Assembly (NCBI GenBank): GCA_943788135.1
Contig: CALSPC010000008.1
Location: forward strand, 24,990-88,989
DNA length: 64,000 bases
Direction of reading: 5' to 3'
Source: an uncultured Paracoccaceae bacterium
GTDB taxonomy: Bacteria > Bacteroidota > Bacteroidia > Flavobacteriales > Flavobacteriaceae
Positions 43,516-56,300 of this stretch are shown here, piece after piece. Both the position numbers and the translations under genes were made by a program. The notes under the pieces are model-generated. The model was not told the origin of the DNA, made no database searches, and saw only the letters and a program-made list of their open reading frames with translations. Position 1 is the first letter of the stretch. Each line of letters opens with the position of its first letter.

Positions 43516-44805
43516 TTATTCGTTTTTCCAGTTTAATCGGTCCATTTGATTATAGGGCCAAGGGGCACCATTATTTTCGATGTTAGACATCATCGTATTT
43601 AATTCCATTGGAGCAGCACTTTGTTCCATAACTAAATAGCGCCGCATTTCAAGAATGATTGATAAGGGGTCGATACTGATTGGACAAGCCTCTACACAAG
43701 CATTGCAACTTGTACAGGCCCAAAGCTCTTCATTAGTGATATAATCGCCTAAGAGTTGTTTACCATCGGCTATAAATTCGCCTTTATTAGCATCAATATT
43801 AGCGCCTACTTCAACCAAGCGATCACGTGTATCCATCATGATTTTTCTTGGCGATAATTTTTTACCGGTTTGATTGGCTGGACACTCGCTTGTACAGCGC
43901 CCACATTCGGTACACGTATAAGCGTTTAGAAGTTGTACCCAGTTTAAATCTTGCACGTCACTTGCTCCAAATTTGTCAGGTGTTGAACCGTCGTCATCAG
44001 AGGCCGCAAACGGATCTATTGTGGGATCCATCATAAGTTTGACCTCATTGGTAACGGCTTCCAAATTATTAAATTCACCTTTGGGTTTAACACTTCCATA
44101 ATAAGTGTTTGGAAATGCGAGAAGGATGTGTAAGTGTTTTGAGTAGTACAAGTAATTTAGGAAAATTAAGATCCCAACAATATGCATCCACCATGCAGCA
44201 CGTTCAATGAAATGCAAATTATAACCTTCAAATAGTGGGGCGAAAAATTGACTTATAATATTTCCAGAATTTAGAGATTGAAATTCTACATCTGTGGCAT
44301 TCATAATTATAAAAAGTCCCATCAATACAATTTCAAAATAGAGAATTAAATTCCCATCTTGCTTTGGCCAGCCTTTCATTTCAGCACTCATAAAGCGGCG
44401 AATTTTAACGACATTTCTTCGAAACCAAAATACAATTACAGCTACAAAAACAAGCGCTGCTAGAATTTCAAAAGTGCCAATTAATATGCCGTAAAGACTT
44501 CCAATTCCTGAAAAAATACGATGAGTTCCAAACAACCCATCAATAACGATTTCTAAGACTTCAATATTAATAATCACAAAACCTATATAAACTACAACGT
44601 GAAGTATTCCCGCAATAGGACGACGCACCATTTTACTTTGTCCCAAAGCAATTCGTGCCATGTTTTTCCAACGAATTGTTGTGTTGCCACTAACATCTAC
44701 ATCTTTTCCTAAAGCTATATTGCGCTTGAGTTTACCAACATTTCGAGCAAAAAAGCCAATTCCTAAAACAAGAATAAATGCAAAAATTACATTCGGAAAA
44801 TTCAT
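43516..44805 (-). CDS. Membrane-bound 4Fe-4S protein, HdrE/HdrC-like
   Basis: 429 residues. The N-terminal half has about five membrane segments resembling the NarI/HdrE cytochrome b-type subunit. The C-terminal part carries two ferredoxin-type clusters, CTECGRCTSECPANQTGKK and CTSCNACVEACPISID. This is the membrane partner of the CCG-domain protein at 42249, a split HdrD/HdrE-like arrangement that would pass electrons between quinone and a soluble acceptor. Closely packed with MlaD upstream (4-base gap) and the HAD gene downstream. Confidence 0.82.
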   Translation of the reverse strand: MNFPNVIFAFILVLGIGFFARNVGKLKRNIALGKDVDVSGNTTIRWKNMARIALGQSKMVRRPIAGILHVVVYIGFVIINIEVLEIVIDGLFGTHRIFSGIGSLYGILIGTFEILAALVFVAVIVFWFRRNVVKIRRFMSAEMKGWPKQDGNLILYFEIVLMGLFIIMNATDVEFQSLNSGNIISQFFAPLFEGYNLHFIERAAWWMHIVGILIFLNYLYYSKHLHILLAFPNTYYGSVKPKGEFNNLEAVTNEVKLMMDPTIDPFAASDDDGSTPDKFGASDVQDLNWVQLLNAYTCTECGRCTSECPANQTGKKLSPRKIMMDTRDRLVEVGANIDANKGEFIADGKQLLGDYITNEELWACTSCNACVEACPISIDPLSIILEMRRYLVMEQSAAPMELNTMMSNIENNGAPWPYNQMDRLNWKNE

Positions 44806-44809
44806 TTGG

Positions 44810-45772
44810 TTAATCTTTAGTTTTTAGTTCATTTCCCGCAGCATCATATTGTTTTGCTTTTTTTCCAAATAAAGAAAAATGAACATAACGTTTTGGGTTC
44901 AATTTCATATCTTCAAGCAACTCCTCTAATTGTTTGGTAGCTCCTTCTAAATTATTATAAATAGCTTCATCTTTCATAAGCTTACCTACAGAACCTTCCC
45001 CTTTTTCTATACTGCTCAATAATTGATCAAAATTATAAACAGTGGACTTTAGGTTTGCCATTATAGCGTCCAAATCCGAATCAGCTAAAGAGTTACTAAG
45101 GGTTGAAAGGTCAGAGGATATTTTGTTGAAATTCGTGAGCGTTTCTCCAACAGTAATTTTGTTGTCCATAACCATGCTGTTTAAAGATTCCGATGTGGAC
45201 TTAAAAGATGCAATCGTACCGCTTAATTCAGCTATACTAAGTTGTATGTTTTTTTTGGTTTTGGTATCAAAGATGTCATTCAAATTCATTAATAATGAAT
45301 CGGCATTGACCATCATAATTTCAATTTTTTCTTGTAGGGGTGTTAGACGTTGGTTTACCAAGTCTGTAAGTCCAGGCTTGACATCAGAAGCTAAAAAATC
45401 TCCGGACTTCACTACTGCAGCGCCGTCAAATGCAGGAATAATCGCAATGGCTTTACCACCTATGAGTCCAGCTTCATATAATTGTGCTTTACTATTTACT
45501 GAGAATTCAAAATCATTATCAATTAGCATGATTACACTCAGTTTTCCTGAGCCATCATTTGTGAAATCTATAGATTGAACCTTACCAATTTTATGACCGT
45601 TTATAGTAACCGCTGCCGATGGAGTTAAGCCTTCTACATTGTGATAAACGGCTGTGATTCTTTTGGAGTTATCCAATAAATTTTCACCTTTCAAATAATA
45701 AAAAATGAAAATAAAAAGTAGAACTCCGGATAGGACTAAAATAGCCGTTTTAATTTCTTTAGTTAGGTTCAA
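44810..45772 (-). CDS. MlaD/MCE family lipid-transport protein
   Basis: 320 residues. One membrane anchor (about 8-25) is followed by an MCE domain (about 36-115): ITAVYHNVEGLTPSAAVTIN with GHKIGKVQSIDF. A long helical region (about 135-285) forms the needle-like barrel in such proteins. It should reach into the periplasm and move phospholipids between membranes. The usual permease (MlaE) and ATPase (MlaF) are not nearby. It follows the amidase gene after 56 bases on the same strand. Confidence 0.85.
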   Translation of the reverse strand: MNLTKEIKTAILVLSGVLLFIFIFYYLKGENLLDNSKRITAVYHNVEGLTPSAAVTINGHKIGKVQSIDFTNDGSGKLSVIMLIDNDFEFSVNSKAQLYEAGLIGGKAIAIIPAFDGAAVVKSGDFLASDVKPGLTDLVNQRLTPLQEKIEIMMVNADSLLMNLNDIFDTKTKKNIQLSIAELSGTIASFKSTSESLNSMVMDNKITVGETLTNFNKISSDLSTLSNSLADSDLDAIMANLKSTVYNFDQLLSSIEKGEGSVGKLMKDEAIYNNLEGATKQLEELLEDMKLNPKRYVHFSLFGKKAKQYDAAGNELKTKD

Positions 45773-45828
45773 AATAATTATTTTTTCTTCTTACAAATTT
45801 AACATTATTATTGAAATAAAGAGGCCTA

Positions 45829-46950
45829 TTAGTTCGTAGATTTTAAAGCCTCTTGAATCGTTATCTTTTTGCCGTTTTTATACGCCACAATATAAGCTGA
45901 TTTAAAGCCTTTGGCGATCGCTTTATTTTTAAACTTAACACTCTCTTCATAACTGGAAGTTTTTCCATAAAAATAACGATATATTGAATTTGATTTGGTT
46001 CTTGATATCTCATTTAAGCCATTGAAATTATATGGTTTAGTAGCTAATTTTTTCGAACCCGCAGAGATTTGAACTTTATAAACAATTGAAGGATCAATTC
46101 GAGTAGTCCTAGAGGATTCATTGGAATTATTTGTCGTGTTTGAGGTGGGTTCTGTTTTGACGGAAGCCGAATTTTCAATTGAAATTTCTGTATTTAATTT
46201 CGATTTATAGTCCAATATCGCATCGGATATACTTTTAGATATGTTATTTTTTCCAGCTTCAGAATTTAGATAACGGCCTTCATTTTTATTAGTTATAAAC
46301 CCTGTTTCAATAAGAATACTTGGCATGTAGGTGTTGTGAAGTACCCAAAACCCTGCTTGTTTGACTCCTCTATTTTTTCGTTTTAATTTAGTTGTAAAAT
46401 TATCTTGTATATGTCGTGCCAACAAAATACTTTGATCCAGATAGTCTTCTTGCATCAGCGTTAAACCAATCATTGATTCGGGAGAATTCGGATCAAAACC
46501 TTCGTAGTTTGTTTCATAGTTATCTTCAAAAAAGATGACTTCATTCTCTTCTTGTGCTATTCTAAAATTAGACTCATTTCGATGTAGCCCCAATACAAAA
46601 GTTTCAGCGCCATGTGCTTGAGAGTTGTGTGCATTACAGTGGACCGATACAAACAAGTCAGCGTCTGCTTTGTTCGCTATTGAGGCGCGTTTTCTCAATT
46701 CTACAAAAACATCCGTTTTTCGTGTGTAGATGACTTTTATGTTCTTATATTTTTTTAAATTTTCACCTATCTTTAACACAATTTTCAAGGCAATATCCTT
46801 TTCTTTATAACCAGATTTAGTGGATTTCCCAGGGTCTTTGCCACCGTGACCGGCATCTAAAACGACTACAAAAGGTTTGGGGTCTGCTTGTGCACTAGTA
46901 GATATGGTCCCTAGAAATAAAATGAATACTAAAACTAATTTTAATTGCAT
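45829..46950 (-). CDS. N-acetylmuramoyl-L-alanine amidase with SPOR-like tail
   Basis: 373 residues. Signal peptide 1-21 (ending STSAQA). The Amidase_3 domain (about 27-245) shows VVLDAGHGGKDPG (zinc His), the zinc-binding glutamate in KEKDIAL, SVHCNAHNSQAHGAET and the catalytic glutamate in SILIETGFITN. A Ser/Thr/Asn-rich linker (about 255-290) leads to a SPOR-like C-terminal region (YKVQISAGSKKLATKPYNF and then YRYFYGKTSSYEESVKFKNK). It cuts the stem peptide from peptidoglycan during cell separation. First gene of the operon and divergent from lptD. Confidence 0.88.
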   Translation of the reverse strand: MQLKLVLVFILFLGTISTSAQADPKPFVVVLDAGHGGKDPGKSTKSGYKEKDIALKIVLKIGENLKKYKNIKVIYTRKTDVFVELRKRASIANKADADLFVSVHCNAHNSQAHGAETFVLGLHRNESNFRIAQEENEVIFFEDNYETNYEGFDPNSPESMIGLTLMQEDYLDQSILLARHIQDNFTTKLKRKNRGVKQAGFWVLHNTYMPSILIETGFITNKNEGRYLNSEAGKNNISKSISDAILDYKSKLNTEISIENSASVKTEPTSNTTNNSNESSRTTRIDPSIVYKVQISAGSKKLATKPYNFNGLNEISRTKSNSIYRYFYGKTSSYEESVKFKNKAIAKGFKSAYIVAYKNGKKITIQEALKSTN

Positions 46951-47016
46951 TTTAATGTTAATTAATTTGACGTCGAATCGGATGCTTAAAATCTAAAAAT
47001 CAAAAAAAAATATCCG

Positions 47017-47024
47017 TAACTTTG
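47017..47024 (+). promoter_or_regulatory. Putative -7 box for lptD
   Basis: TAACTTTG (TAnnTTTG) about 48 bases upstream of the TTG start at 47072. No TTG element at standard spacing. Confidence 0.35.
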
Positions 47025-47071
47025 GTTTTTCAAAAATCGAGCCATTCAATACAAAAATACTCAGAAAAGCA

Positions 47072-49769
47072 TTGAAAACAAGAGTCTTTCAGTTAGTTTT
47101 TATTTTAAGTTTTACAGTGTTTACTAACACTGTTGGCATGGCACAGGACATTCCTACCCCAAAAACAACCTCAAAAGAGATTCCTATTTTAGATTTACCT
47201 GAGGTTAAGAACGACTCTATTCCTACTAAAGAACTCAATTTAGTTGAAACAGATTCGATTTCCAATGATAGCCTCCCAAATTCAGTCAAGTTTTTGGAAG
47301 GTACAGTAACCTACAAAGCGAAAGACTATACATCGATCAATCAAAAAACACAACAAATATACTTATACAACGAAGCTGAAATCCAGTACAAAGACATGGA
47401 TATCAAAGCGGGAGTGATTATTATTGATTACGGAAAAGACATTGTATATGCTGGCCGTTTAAAAGATTCGTTAGGTGTTTATTCACAACATCCGGTATTT
47501 AAACAAGGAAATGATGTTGTTGAACCAGATTCTATTGCCTTTAATATTAAAAACAAAAAAGCGTTGATTTGGAATTCAAAAACAGAACAACAAGGCGGTC
47601 GTATTATATCGGATTTAACTAAAAAGGAAAATGACTCCGTTTATTTTGTAAAACGTGCTAAGTTCACCACTTCAGAAAATATAGAAAATCCAGAATATTA
47701 TTTTTTACTTCGAAAAGCGAAAATTGTTCCTGGTAAAAAAGTGGTCACCGGACTTACAAATATGTTTATAGCCGATGTACCAACGCCTATTGGTTTGCCA
47801 TTTGCATTTTTTCCACTGACTCAAACGCGAACTTCTGGAGTAATATTTCCAACCTTTGGAGAAGAAAGCAGAAGGGGGTATTTCCTTCAAAATGGTGGAT
47901 ATTATTTTGCATTAAGTGATTATTTTGATCTGGCTACTCTTAGGCGACTATTACACCAATGGGAGTTATGGCGTTCGTGTAGAAAGCAGCTATGCAGTCC
48001 GCTATAAGTTCAGAGGTTCTCTAAGTTTTCGATACGAAAACCTTATTAATAGTGAACGTGGTTTTCCTGACTATTCAAAAAGTACCGTCTACAACTTACG
48101 GTGGAATCAAAGTCAAGATTCTAAATCAAATCCAAATTCTCGGTTTTCGGCATCTGTAAACTTAGGATCTAGCACGTATTATCAAGAATCCGTGAACCAG
48201 CTTAATGCTGCTAATTTCTTAAATAACACCCTGTCTTCATCTGTCTCGTATTCAAAAACCTTTCAAGTAGAGCCTCAAGTAAACATTAGTTTAACCGCAA
48301 CACACTCGCAAAATACAAATACCAAAGTTATTAATATGACTTTACCAACATTTCAAGGAAGTGTAGATCGTATTTTCCCTTTTGCCCCAAAAACTGGAAG
48401 TAAAAAAGGAGCGCTTGAAAATATAAATTTACAGTACAGTGTACGTGGTGAAAATCGCATCCAAACTACGGATTCATTATTTTTTAAAGCCGAGATGTTT
48501 GAGGATGCTAAAGCAGGGTTTCAACACAATATTCCGATAAGTACAAATTTCAAAGTCTTTAAACATTTTAGCATGAGTACGAGTGCTAATTATAGAGAAA
48601 ATTGGACTTTCAATACAATCAATAAGTCCTATAATACAGAAACCCAATCTGTAGAAACTACTCCACTTAAAGGGTTTGATTCGTTTAGGACCTATAACTT
48701 TAGCTCTAGTATAGGTACTACAGTTTATGGACTATTTGATTTTGGAAAGGATAAGAAAATACAAGCCATACGCCATGTAATGCGACCTTCGGTAAGCTAT
48801 AATATTAATCCTGCATTTGACCAATATTACGAAACCTATGAAGTCATTAGTGCTGATGGTACAACAACAGATGAAGTTGACTACACGCGTTTTGAAGGGT
48901 CCTTATTTGGGACTCCTGGAAAAGTGTATTCTAGTTCGGTTGGGTTATCCTTAAACAATAACTTGGAGGCTAAAGTCCGCGATAAGGATAGCACTGCCAC
49001 AGAAGCAAAAAAGATATTTTTATTAAATTCTTTGAATTTTTCTACCAATTATAATGTTGCTGGTGACTCCTTAAATTGGAGTCCTGTGAGAGTTTCGGGA
49101 GGGACACAACTATTTGATAATAAAATGAGTGTGAACTTTGGAGCGACTTTAGATCCTTATGCATTAGACAATAACAATAGAAAAATTGACAATTTTAACA
49201 TCAACAATGGCGGTAGTTTGTTTCGTTTGACCAGCGCCAATTTAACGATGAGTTATAGTTTGTCAAGTGATACTTTTGACACTAATAATTCTGACGATTC
49301 TGCTGCTAGAGACGAATCTATTAAAAGTGGAGGTCGTGCCGATGATTTATTTGGTAAATCTCAAGATTTTGGCAACCAACAAATAAACGACAAAAGAGAT
49401 GCTTCAAAAGCTAAAGCTTCGGATTTGTATTCTTATAAAATCCCATGGAGTTTGCGGCTTGCTTATGCTGTCAATTATAATAATTCAAGGCGTCAAAATG
49501 AAATTGCATCGCATTCTCTAATGTTTTCTGGAGATATAGAACTCTCCCCCCGGTGGAGTGTTGGAGCGTCATCTGGATATGATTTAAAAAACAATGGATT
49601 TACCTATACGCAGTTGCGTTTTGAGCGAGATTTAGAAAGTTGGCGAATGAATTTTTCTTGGATTCCTTTTAGCAATCGGACTTCATGGAATTTCTTTATC
49701 GGAATTCGATCAAGTATCTTGAAAGATATTAAATACGAAAAACGAAAACAACCAGACAGAAGATTATAG
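47072..49769 (+). CDS. lptD: LptD/OstA-like LPS-assembly outer-membrane protein, interrupted by a one-base frameshift
   Basis: Two overlapping frames make one gene. Frame 1 (47072-48007) starts at TTG with signal peptide (ending VGMAQ), an OstA-like N domain (VKFLEGTVTYKAKDY, YLYNEAEIQYKDMDIKAG) and enters the barrel. Near 47939-47941 one T too many (ACTCTTAGGC where ACTCTAGGC keeps frame) shifts it. The barrel continues in the second frame from LGDYYTNGSYGVRVESSY to 49769. Together about 898 residues, normal for Bacteroidota LptD. The family inserts LPS in the outer membrane. Either a sequencing or assembly error or a true mutation; as written it would yield a truncated protein ending at 48007. 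Confidence 0.82.
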
Positions 49770-49867
49770 GCCGATGAAACAAGTATATTCTAAATTTCAA
49801 ATCCAATAGCAATTGAGTAGTAACGCAGAGCATCTGATCATCAAAAACACTCGTAAAAAATAGACTT

Positions 49868-50248
49868 ATGAAAAAAATAATAACCACAACCAAAGCACCT
49901 CAACCAATTGGACCTTACAATCAAGCAGTTTTAGTAGGAAATATGCTGTATACATCTGGTCAGATTGCCTTACATCCTGAAACTGGCGCATTGGTAATGG
50001 ATTCTATAGCAGTTGAAACGACTCAGGTTATGAATAACTTAAAAGCAGTTTTAGAAGCGGCAGATATGACTTTTGAAAACGTGATTAAAGCCTCCATATT
50101 TATTTCAGATATGAATTCTTTTGGAGCTATTAATGAAGTTTATGGACAGTATTTTGACGAAGCTACGGCACCCGCAAGAGAAACAGTAGAAGTTGCCAAC
50201 TTACCAAAATTTGTAAATGTTGAAATTAGTGTAATTGCACTAAAATAA
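49868..50248 (+). CDS. ridA: RidA family reactive-intermediate deaminase
   Basis: 126 residues. The sequence KAPQPIGPYNQAVLVGNMLYTSGQIAL (residues split as APQPIGPYNQAV and LYTSGQIAL) and the C-terminal APARETVEVANLPKFVNVEI are diagnostic. The substrate-binding arginine is in ARETVEV. It hydrolyses 2-aminoacrylate and related imines released by PLP enzymes. Trimeric and cytosolic. It lies after lptD by 98 bases and is convergent with the sugar kinase, 4 bases apart. Confidence 0.92.
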   Translation: MKKIITTTKAPQPIGPYNQAVLVGNMLYTSGQIALHPETGALVMDSIAVETTQVMNNLKAVLEAADMTFENVIKASIFISDMNSFGAINEVYGQYFDEATAPARETVEVANLPKFVNVEISVIALK

Positions 50249-50252
50249 TTTA

Positions 50253-51125
50253 CTAAGAACTGCGCGCAATTTCTGCATGGTAGTTCACCAAGCCTTCTAT
50301 AGGACGACGTTCAAAATTCCCAACTGTAAACCCATACTCTTGCGCTACTTCTTTAATCTCTTCTTGAGTAAAAAATGCAATAGAACCGGCAAAATGAACA
50401 GGCACTGTTTTGATTTCCTCTTTGTATTGTAAAATCATAGTTTCCACAAAAGCACGAAGCCCTTGTTTTATGACGTTTTGAGCATATTCGGACTCTTTAT
50501 TCAGGATCAAAAATTCAGCAAAAGTAGCCAAGTAGGCATTCGGATTTGGCTTTTTGTAAAGCGCTTTTTTAATTGTATCCTCATTGACGTCGTAACGCGT
50601 TTCGAAAACAAGTTTCAAATCGTGAGGCATTACATTAAAATAATAATCTCTTAAAAGTTGTCGGCCATAATAATTACCAGAAGCATCATCCATAATAGAG
50701 TATCCAAGTGAGCAAACTCTCTGGTCAGCTTGTACACCATCATAATATGTACAGTTTGATCCTGTTCCCAAAATACAAACTACGGCTGGACGTTGAGAAA
50801 CGCCTACCGTTGCATAAATAGCGGCATAGGTATCTTCTTCTACAACAACCTCAGCATTTAAAAAAATAGATTCTAAAACTTCTTTAAGCATTTGGCTTGG
50901 TTTTTCTGTACCACAACCAGCACCATAAAAGTAAACATGTGTAACGTTTAATTTATTGTCATAAATTAAATCATTTGCTTTAATGATATTAAACGCATCT
51001 GTATCAGAAATAATAGCAGGATTTAATCCCTTAGTGCGTTGCTTTTCGAAAATTGGATCTCCAGTTTCAGTATCAATTGCAATCCAATCACTTTTTGTGG
51101 AACCACTATCTATTATAAAAATCAT
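50253..51125 (-). CDS. N-acetylglucosamine kinase-like protein, BadF/BadG/BcrA/BcrD ATPase family
   Basis: 290 residues, ASKHA fold. Phosphate-1 motif IIDSGSTKSDWIAID, GAGCGTEKPS, and the adenosine-side CILGTGSNCTYYDG. The sequence YSIMDDASGNYYGRQLLRDY matches the bacterial N-acetylglucosamine kinase group. It is the downstream member of a leftward group with pfkA and gapA, but an intrinsic terminator separates it from gapA, so it may be expressed less or by readthrough. Confidence 0.8.
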   Translation of the reverse strand: MIFIIDSGSTKSDWIAIDTETGDPIFEKQRTKGLNPAIISDTDAFNIIKANDLIYDNKLNVTHVYFYGAGCGTEKPSQMLKEVLESIFLNAEVVVEEDTYAAIYATVGVSQRPAVVCILGTGSNCTYYDGVQADQRVCSLGYSIMDDASGNYYGRQLLRDYYFNVMPHDLKLVFETRYDVNEDTIKKALYKKPNPNAYLATFAEFLILNKESEYAQNVIKQGLRAFVETMILQYKEEIKTVPVHFAGSIAFFTQEEIKEVAQEYGFTVGNFERRPIEGLVNYHAEIARSS

Positions 51126-51139
51126 AGTTTAGTTTATTG

Positions 51140-51177
51140 AAAAAAAGTACTGCTAATGAATAACAGTACTTTTTTTA
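51140..51177 (-). terminator. Intrinsic terminator after gapA
   Basis: AAAAAAAGTACTG (51140-51152) and CAGTACTTTTTTT (51164-51176) pair fully across an 11-base loop. It is a symmetrical hairpin with A and T runs, just downstream of the gapA stop on the minus strand. Confidence 0.85.
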
Positions 51178-51184
51178 GATTAAA

Positions 51185-53201
<2,017 letters not shown>

Positions 53202-53362
53202 AGTTGTAATGGTTTACGCTGTAAAATTAATAAACTTATAAGTTAAAAAAACGTAAGTAGTAGTCAATTTTGGTTCCTTAGTTAATATCAAACGTTTTCG
53301 TTAATAACTATTTTGAGATTTAAGCTAATATAAGAAATAAAGGTTAGAGTTTTGGGAGTGTT

Positions 53363-56300
53363 TTATTTAAAATCGATATAATTTGGCAGCGTTGAACGCG
53401 CTTCATTTAATTGGGAGTCGTTTTTTGTAGTCTTATTTTTATTGGAAAATAATTCATAAAACAATTCTTTCAAATTATCAAACTCTATATTGTAGGATAA
53501 TCCAACGCCTTGTGTGTATCCAATTTGTTCGCCAAAATTTTGAATACTATTCTCACGATTAAAAAACTTTAGCGATAAAGTCCGGTCTTCGTTAAGAAGA
53601 ACTTCGACTTCAAAATCTCCTGCCACGGTTGTTTCGCTGACCCCACCTACTGGCACACCAACCTTACCATTTATTAAGACATTTTCACTTAATTTAGTTG
53701 ATACCGTTACACCCACACGGCTATCCGACTCGTATTCGGGTGTTGTTTCTCCCAAATCCACATCTATTCCTAATTTTACTTTATTGTCGTCATCCGCAAA
53801 AAGTTCATTCAATATATTAGTAACACCATCAGAAACAATCCCAAAAGCATCTTGTGAATCTAAAGTCAATTCACTTCTAAAAGCGCCTGTTGCTAGTAAA
53901 GACAACGCTTGAAATTGACGCCTATCTTTATCTCTAAGACGATCTGACAACTCACTATTTAGAGTTGAGTTAACACTCGGAAACCGCACATCAAAATCTA
54001 AATTTGGCTGCTCTAATTGTCCTGTTAAATGAATTTCTACCTCAGTAGGAATACTTTGATTGATGGGGTTATCTAAAAGAGTAGAGGGATTTACGCTTAT
54101 ACCATCATAAAGGGCTTTGATATTAATATCAGCACTGAGCGGACTACCATTCCATCCGAGAGTTCCGTCTTTAACCACTTTGAATTGTTTTTGTATGATC
54201 CTTCCAAAAGAAAAGTTGTAAATTCCTGAAAGCACAATAAAATCTCCAAACATTTGAAATTTTCCTTTGGTATTAATTTGCGCAAGCATACTTCCATTCC
54301 CTCGTCCAATAATGGAGCTGCCTGTATTTTTATCGAGAACAATTTCTATTTCAGCGTTGTCATTAACATCCATATTAAACGCCATCTCAACCCCCTTTAT
54401 ATCATCTAGCTCAGGTAAAGATTGACCACTGTTATCGAGTTCAAATTTTTCTTTGGGACTTAAAAAATGAATATAGGAGTTTTCGCCCAAAATTTCGTTG
54501 TCATTTAATGGGATTTTAAAGACTGTACCCTCTGATGTTGAAACATTAGCTTCAATAAACAATTGATCTGTAGGACCGGTAATATCAATAGACCCATCAA
54601 CAAAGGCAGTGCCATAATATAAGGATTCATCTTGTTCGTCAGTATCCAGCACTAATAGGCGATCTGATTCAAAGTTGAGATCTAAAGCCCAATTTGAAAA
54701 ATTATGATGACTGATGTCTCCGTTAAGTAGGGCTTGCGATTGATAGTTGCTATCAACCATAAGAGCTTGTTCAAAAATAAAACGCTGTTCGCGTAGCTTG
54801 ATCGTTGCGTTATTTGCAAACGCATAATCTACATTTAGATATGGAATAGAAAGTCCTCCATTGTTAAGTACTAACTGTCCCTCTATCTGCGGTTTTTCAA
54901 GACGCCCACTGACATTAGCATAACCTGATAGGTCGCCGCGAATATTGGTTATCACATCAGTTCCAAATGGATTTAGAGGATCTAAAATTAAGTCATCAAA
55001 ATTGATGTCCAAATTAAGTTCAGAGTTTTCCCCAGAAACATCTAACGCTCCAATAACAGAAAGCGATTCAACTTCACCTTCTTTTAATGACATATTTACA
55101 TCGTAATTTGTTAGGGATTGATTGCCTTTGATGTCCGCTTTAAAAGAGCCTAAATTAAAATCATTCAGCGCGAGGTCATCAATTGTGAGATTGGATTTTG
55201 GTAAATATACGCCTTCAATCTGACTGATATTTAATTGTCCATTTAGATTACCCCCTAACTTTAAATTTTTGATTTCAGGGGTCACTTTGGGTAAATCAAC
55301 ATTTTTAAAATCAATACTAATATTTTTATTCTGAGTCCCTTGAATAGCACCATTTAAAAGAACTTCTTCGTCTTTATAAGCCATATGAATTTGATCAAAA
55401 ATCAGTTCTTCAAATGCTCTATCAAATATAATTTTATTGTGTGTATTTTGCTTGCCATTTATAAGCCAAGGTGTATTTTTAAAATTGGCAGAAGATTTTT
55501 TTATGCCAACTACAGATTTGTTAGAGTCATCAATTGTGTAATACAGGTTTAAATCAAATTTATCGGATGTGTTTTTTCCGCCACCAAATTCTGACTTCAC
55601 ATAGAGGGTATCGTTTAAAGTGACATTAATCAAACTAAATTTTGAAGCCTCATAATATGGAGTTGCTAAACTATCGACCTCTATGTAAGAATTAAATAAA
55701 GGGTTGTCATTTATGAGTTGGACTTCAATTTTATGAGCAAAAAAGTCTTCCAATTTAATGTGAGGCGATCTAAACGTTAACTTGAATTTTTTAGGGTCGC
55801 TATCGACCTTACCTTTTATAAATGTATTAGAGCCGAGTTTTAATTCCGATGAAAATATCTCGATAATTTTGTTATATATTTTAAAATTGAAATTAAAATA
55901 CTGTCCATCTGTAACCTTGTAGGGCTTGAATCTTGTGTAAATATCCCCGAGAGCATTACGCAATAAATTTGGCAGTTGTTTGATCGCAAATTTTCCTTTT
56001 AAATTGCCTTGAACAATTTCTGGTGAATTCACACGTATAGTTCTTTCATTGTTTGCATCAAAAGTTGATGTGATTTCAAAGTCTTTAAAATTATAACTAT
56101 CGTTTTGATTTTTATATATCGCATTCTTGAATGTAATGGTCCCATACACATCATCGATACTCGTCCCACGCATATCCATAACCATCTGACCATTTAAGAC
56201 CGACAAACGATCACGTTTTATAAAATTTAAAGCGTTCATATTAGCATGTGGAATAGTTGCTGAAAAATCATAAATATTTTCATTTTCAGAAAAATCAACT

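Noticed and set aside
45042..45578. 178-codon ORF antisense to mlaD
   Set aside because: Shadow frame; no recognisable domain and sense strand has a full MCE protein.
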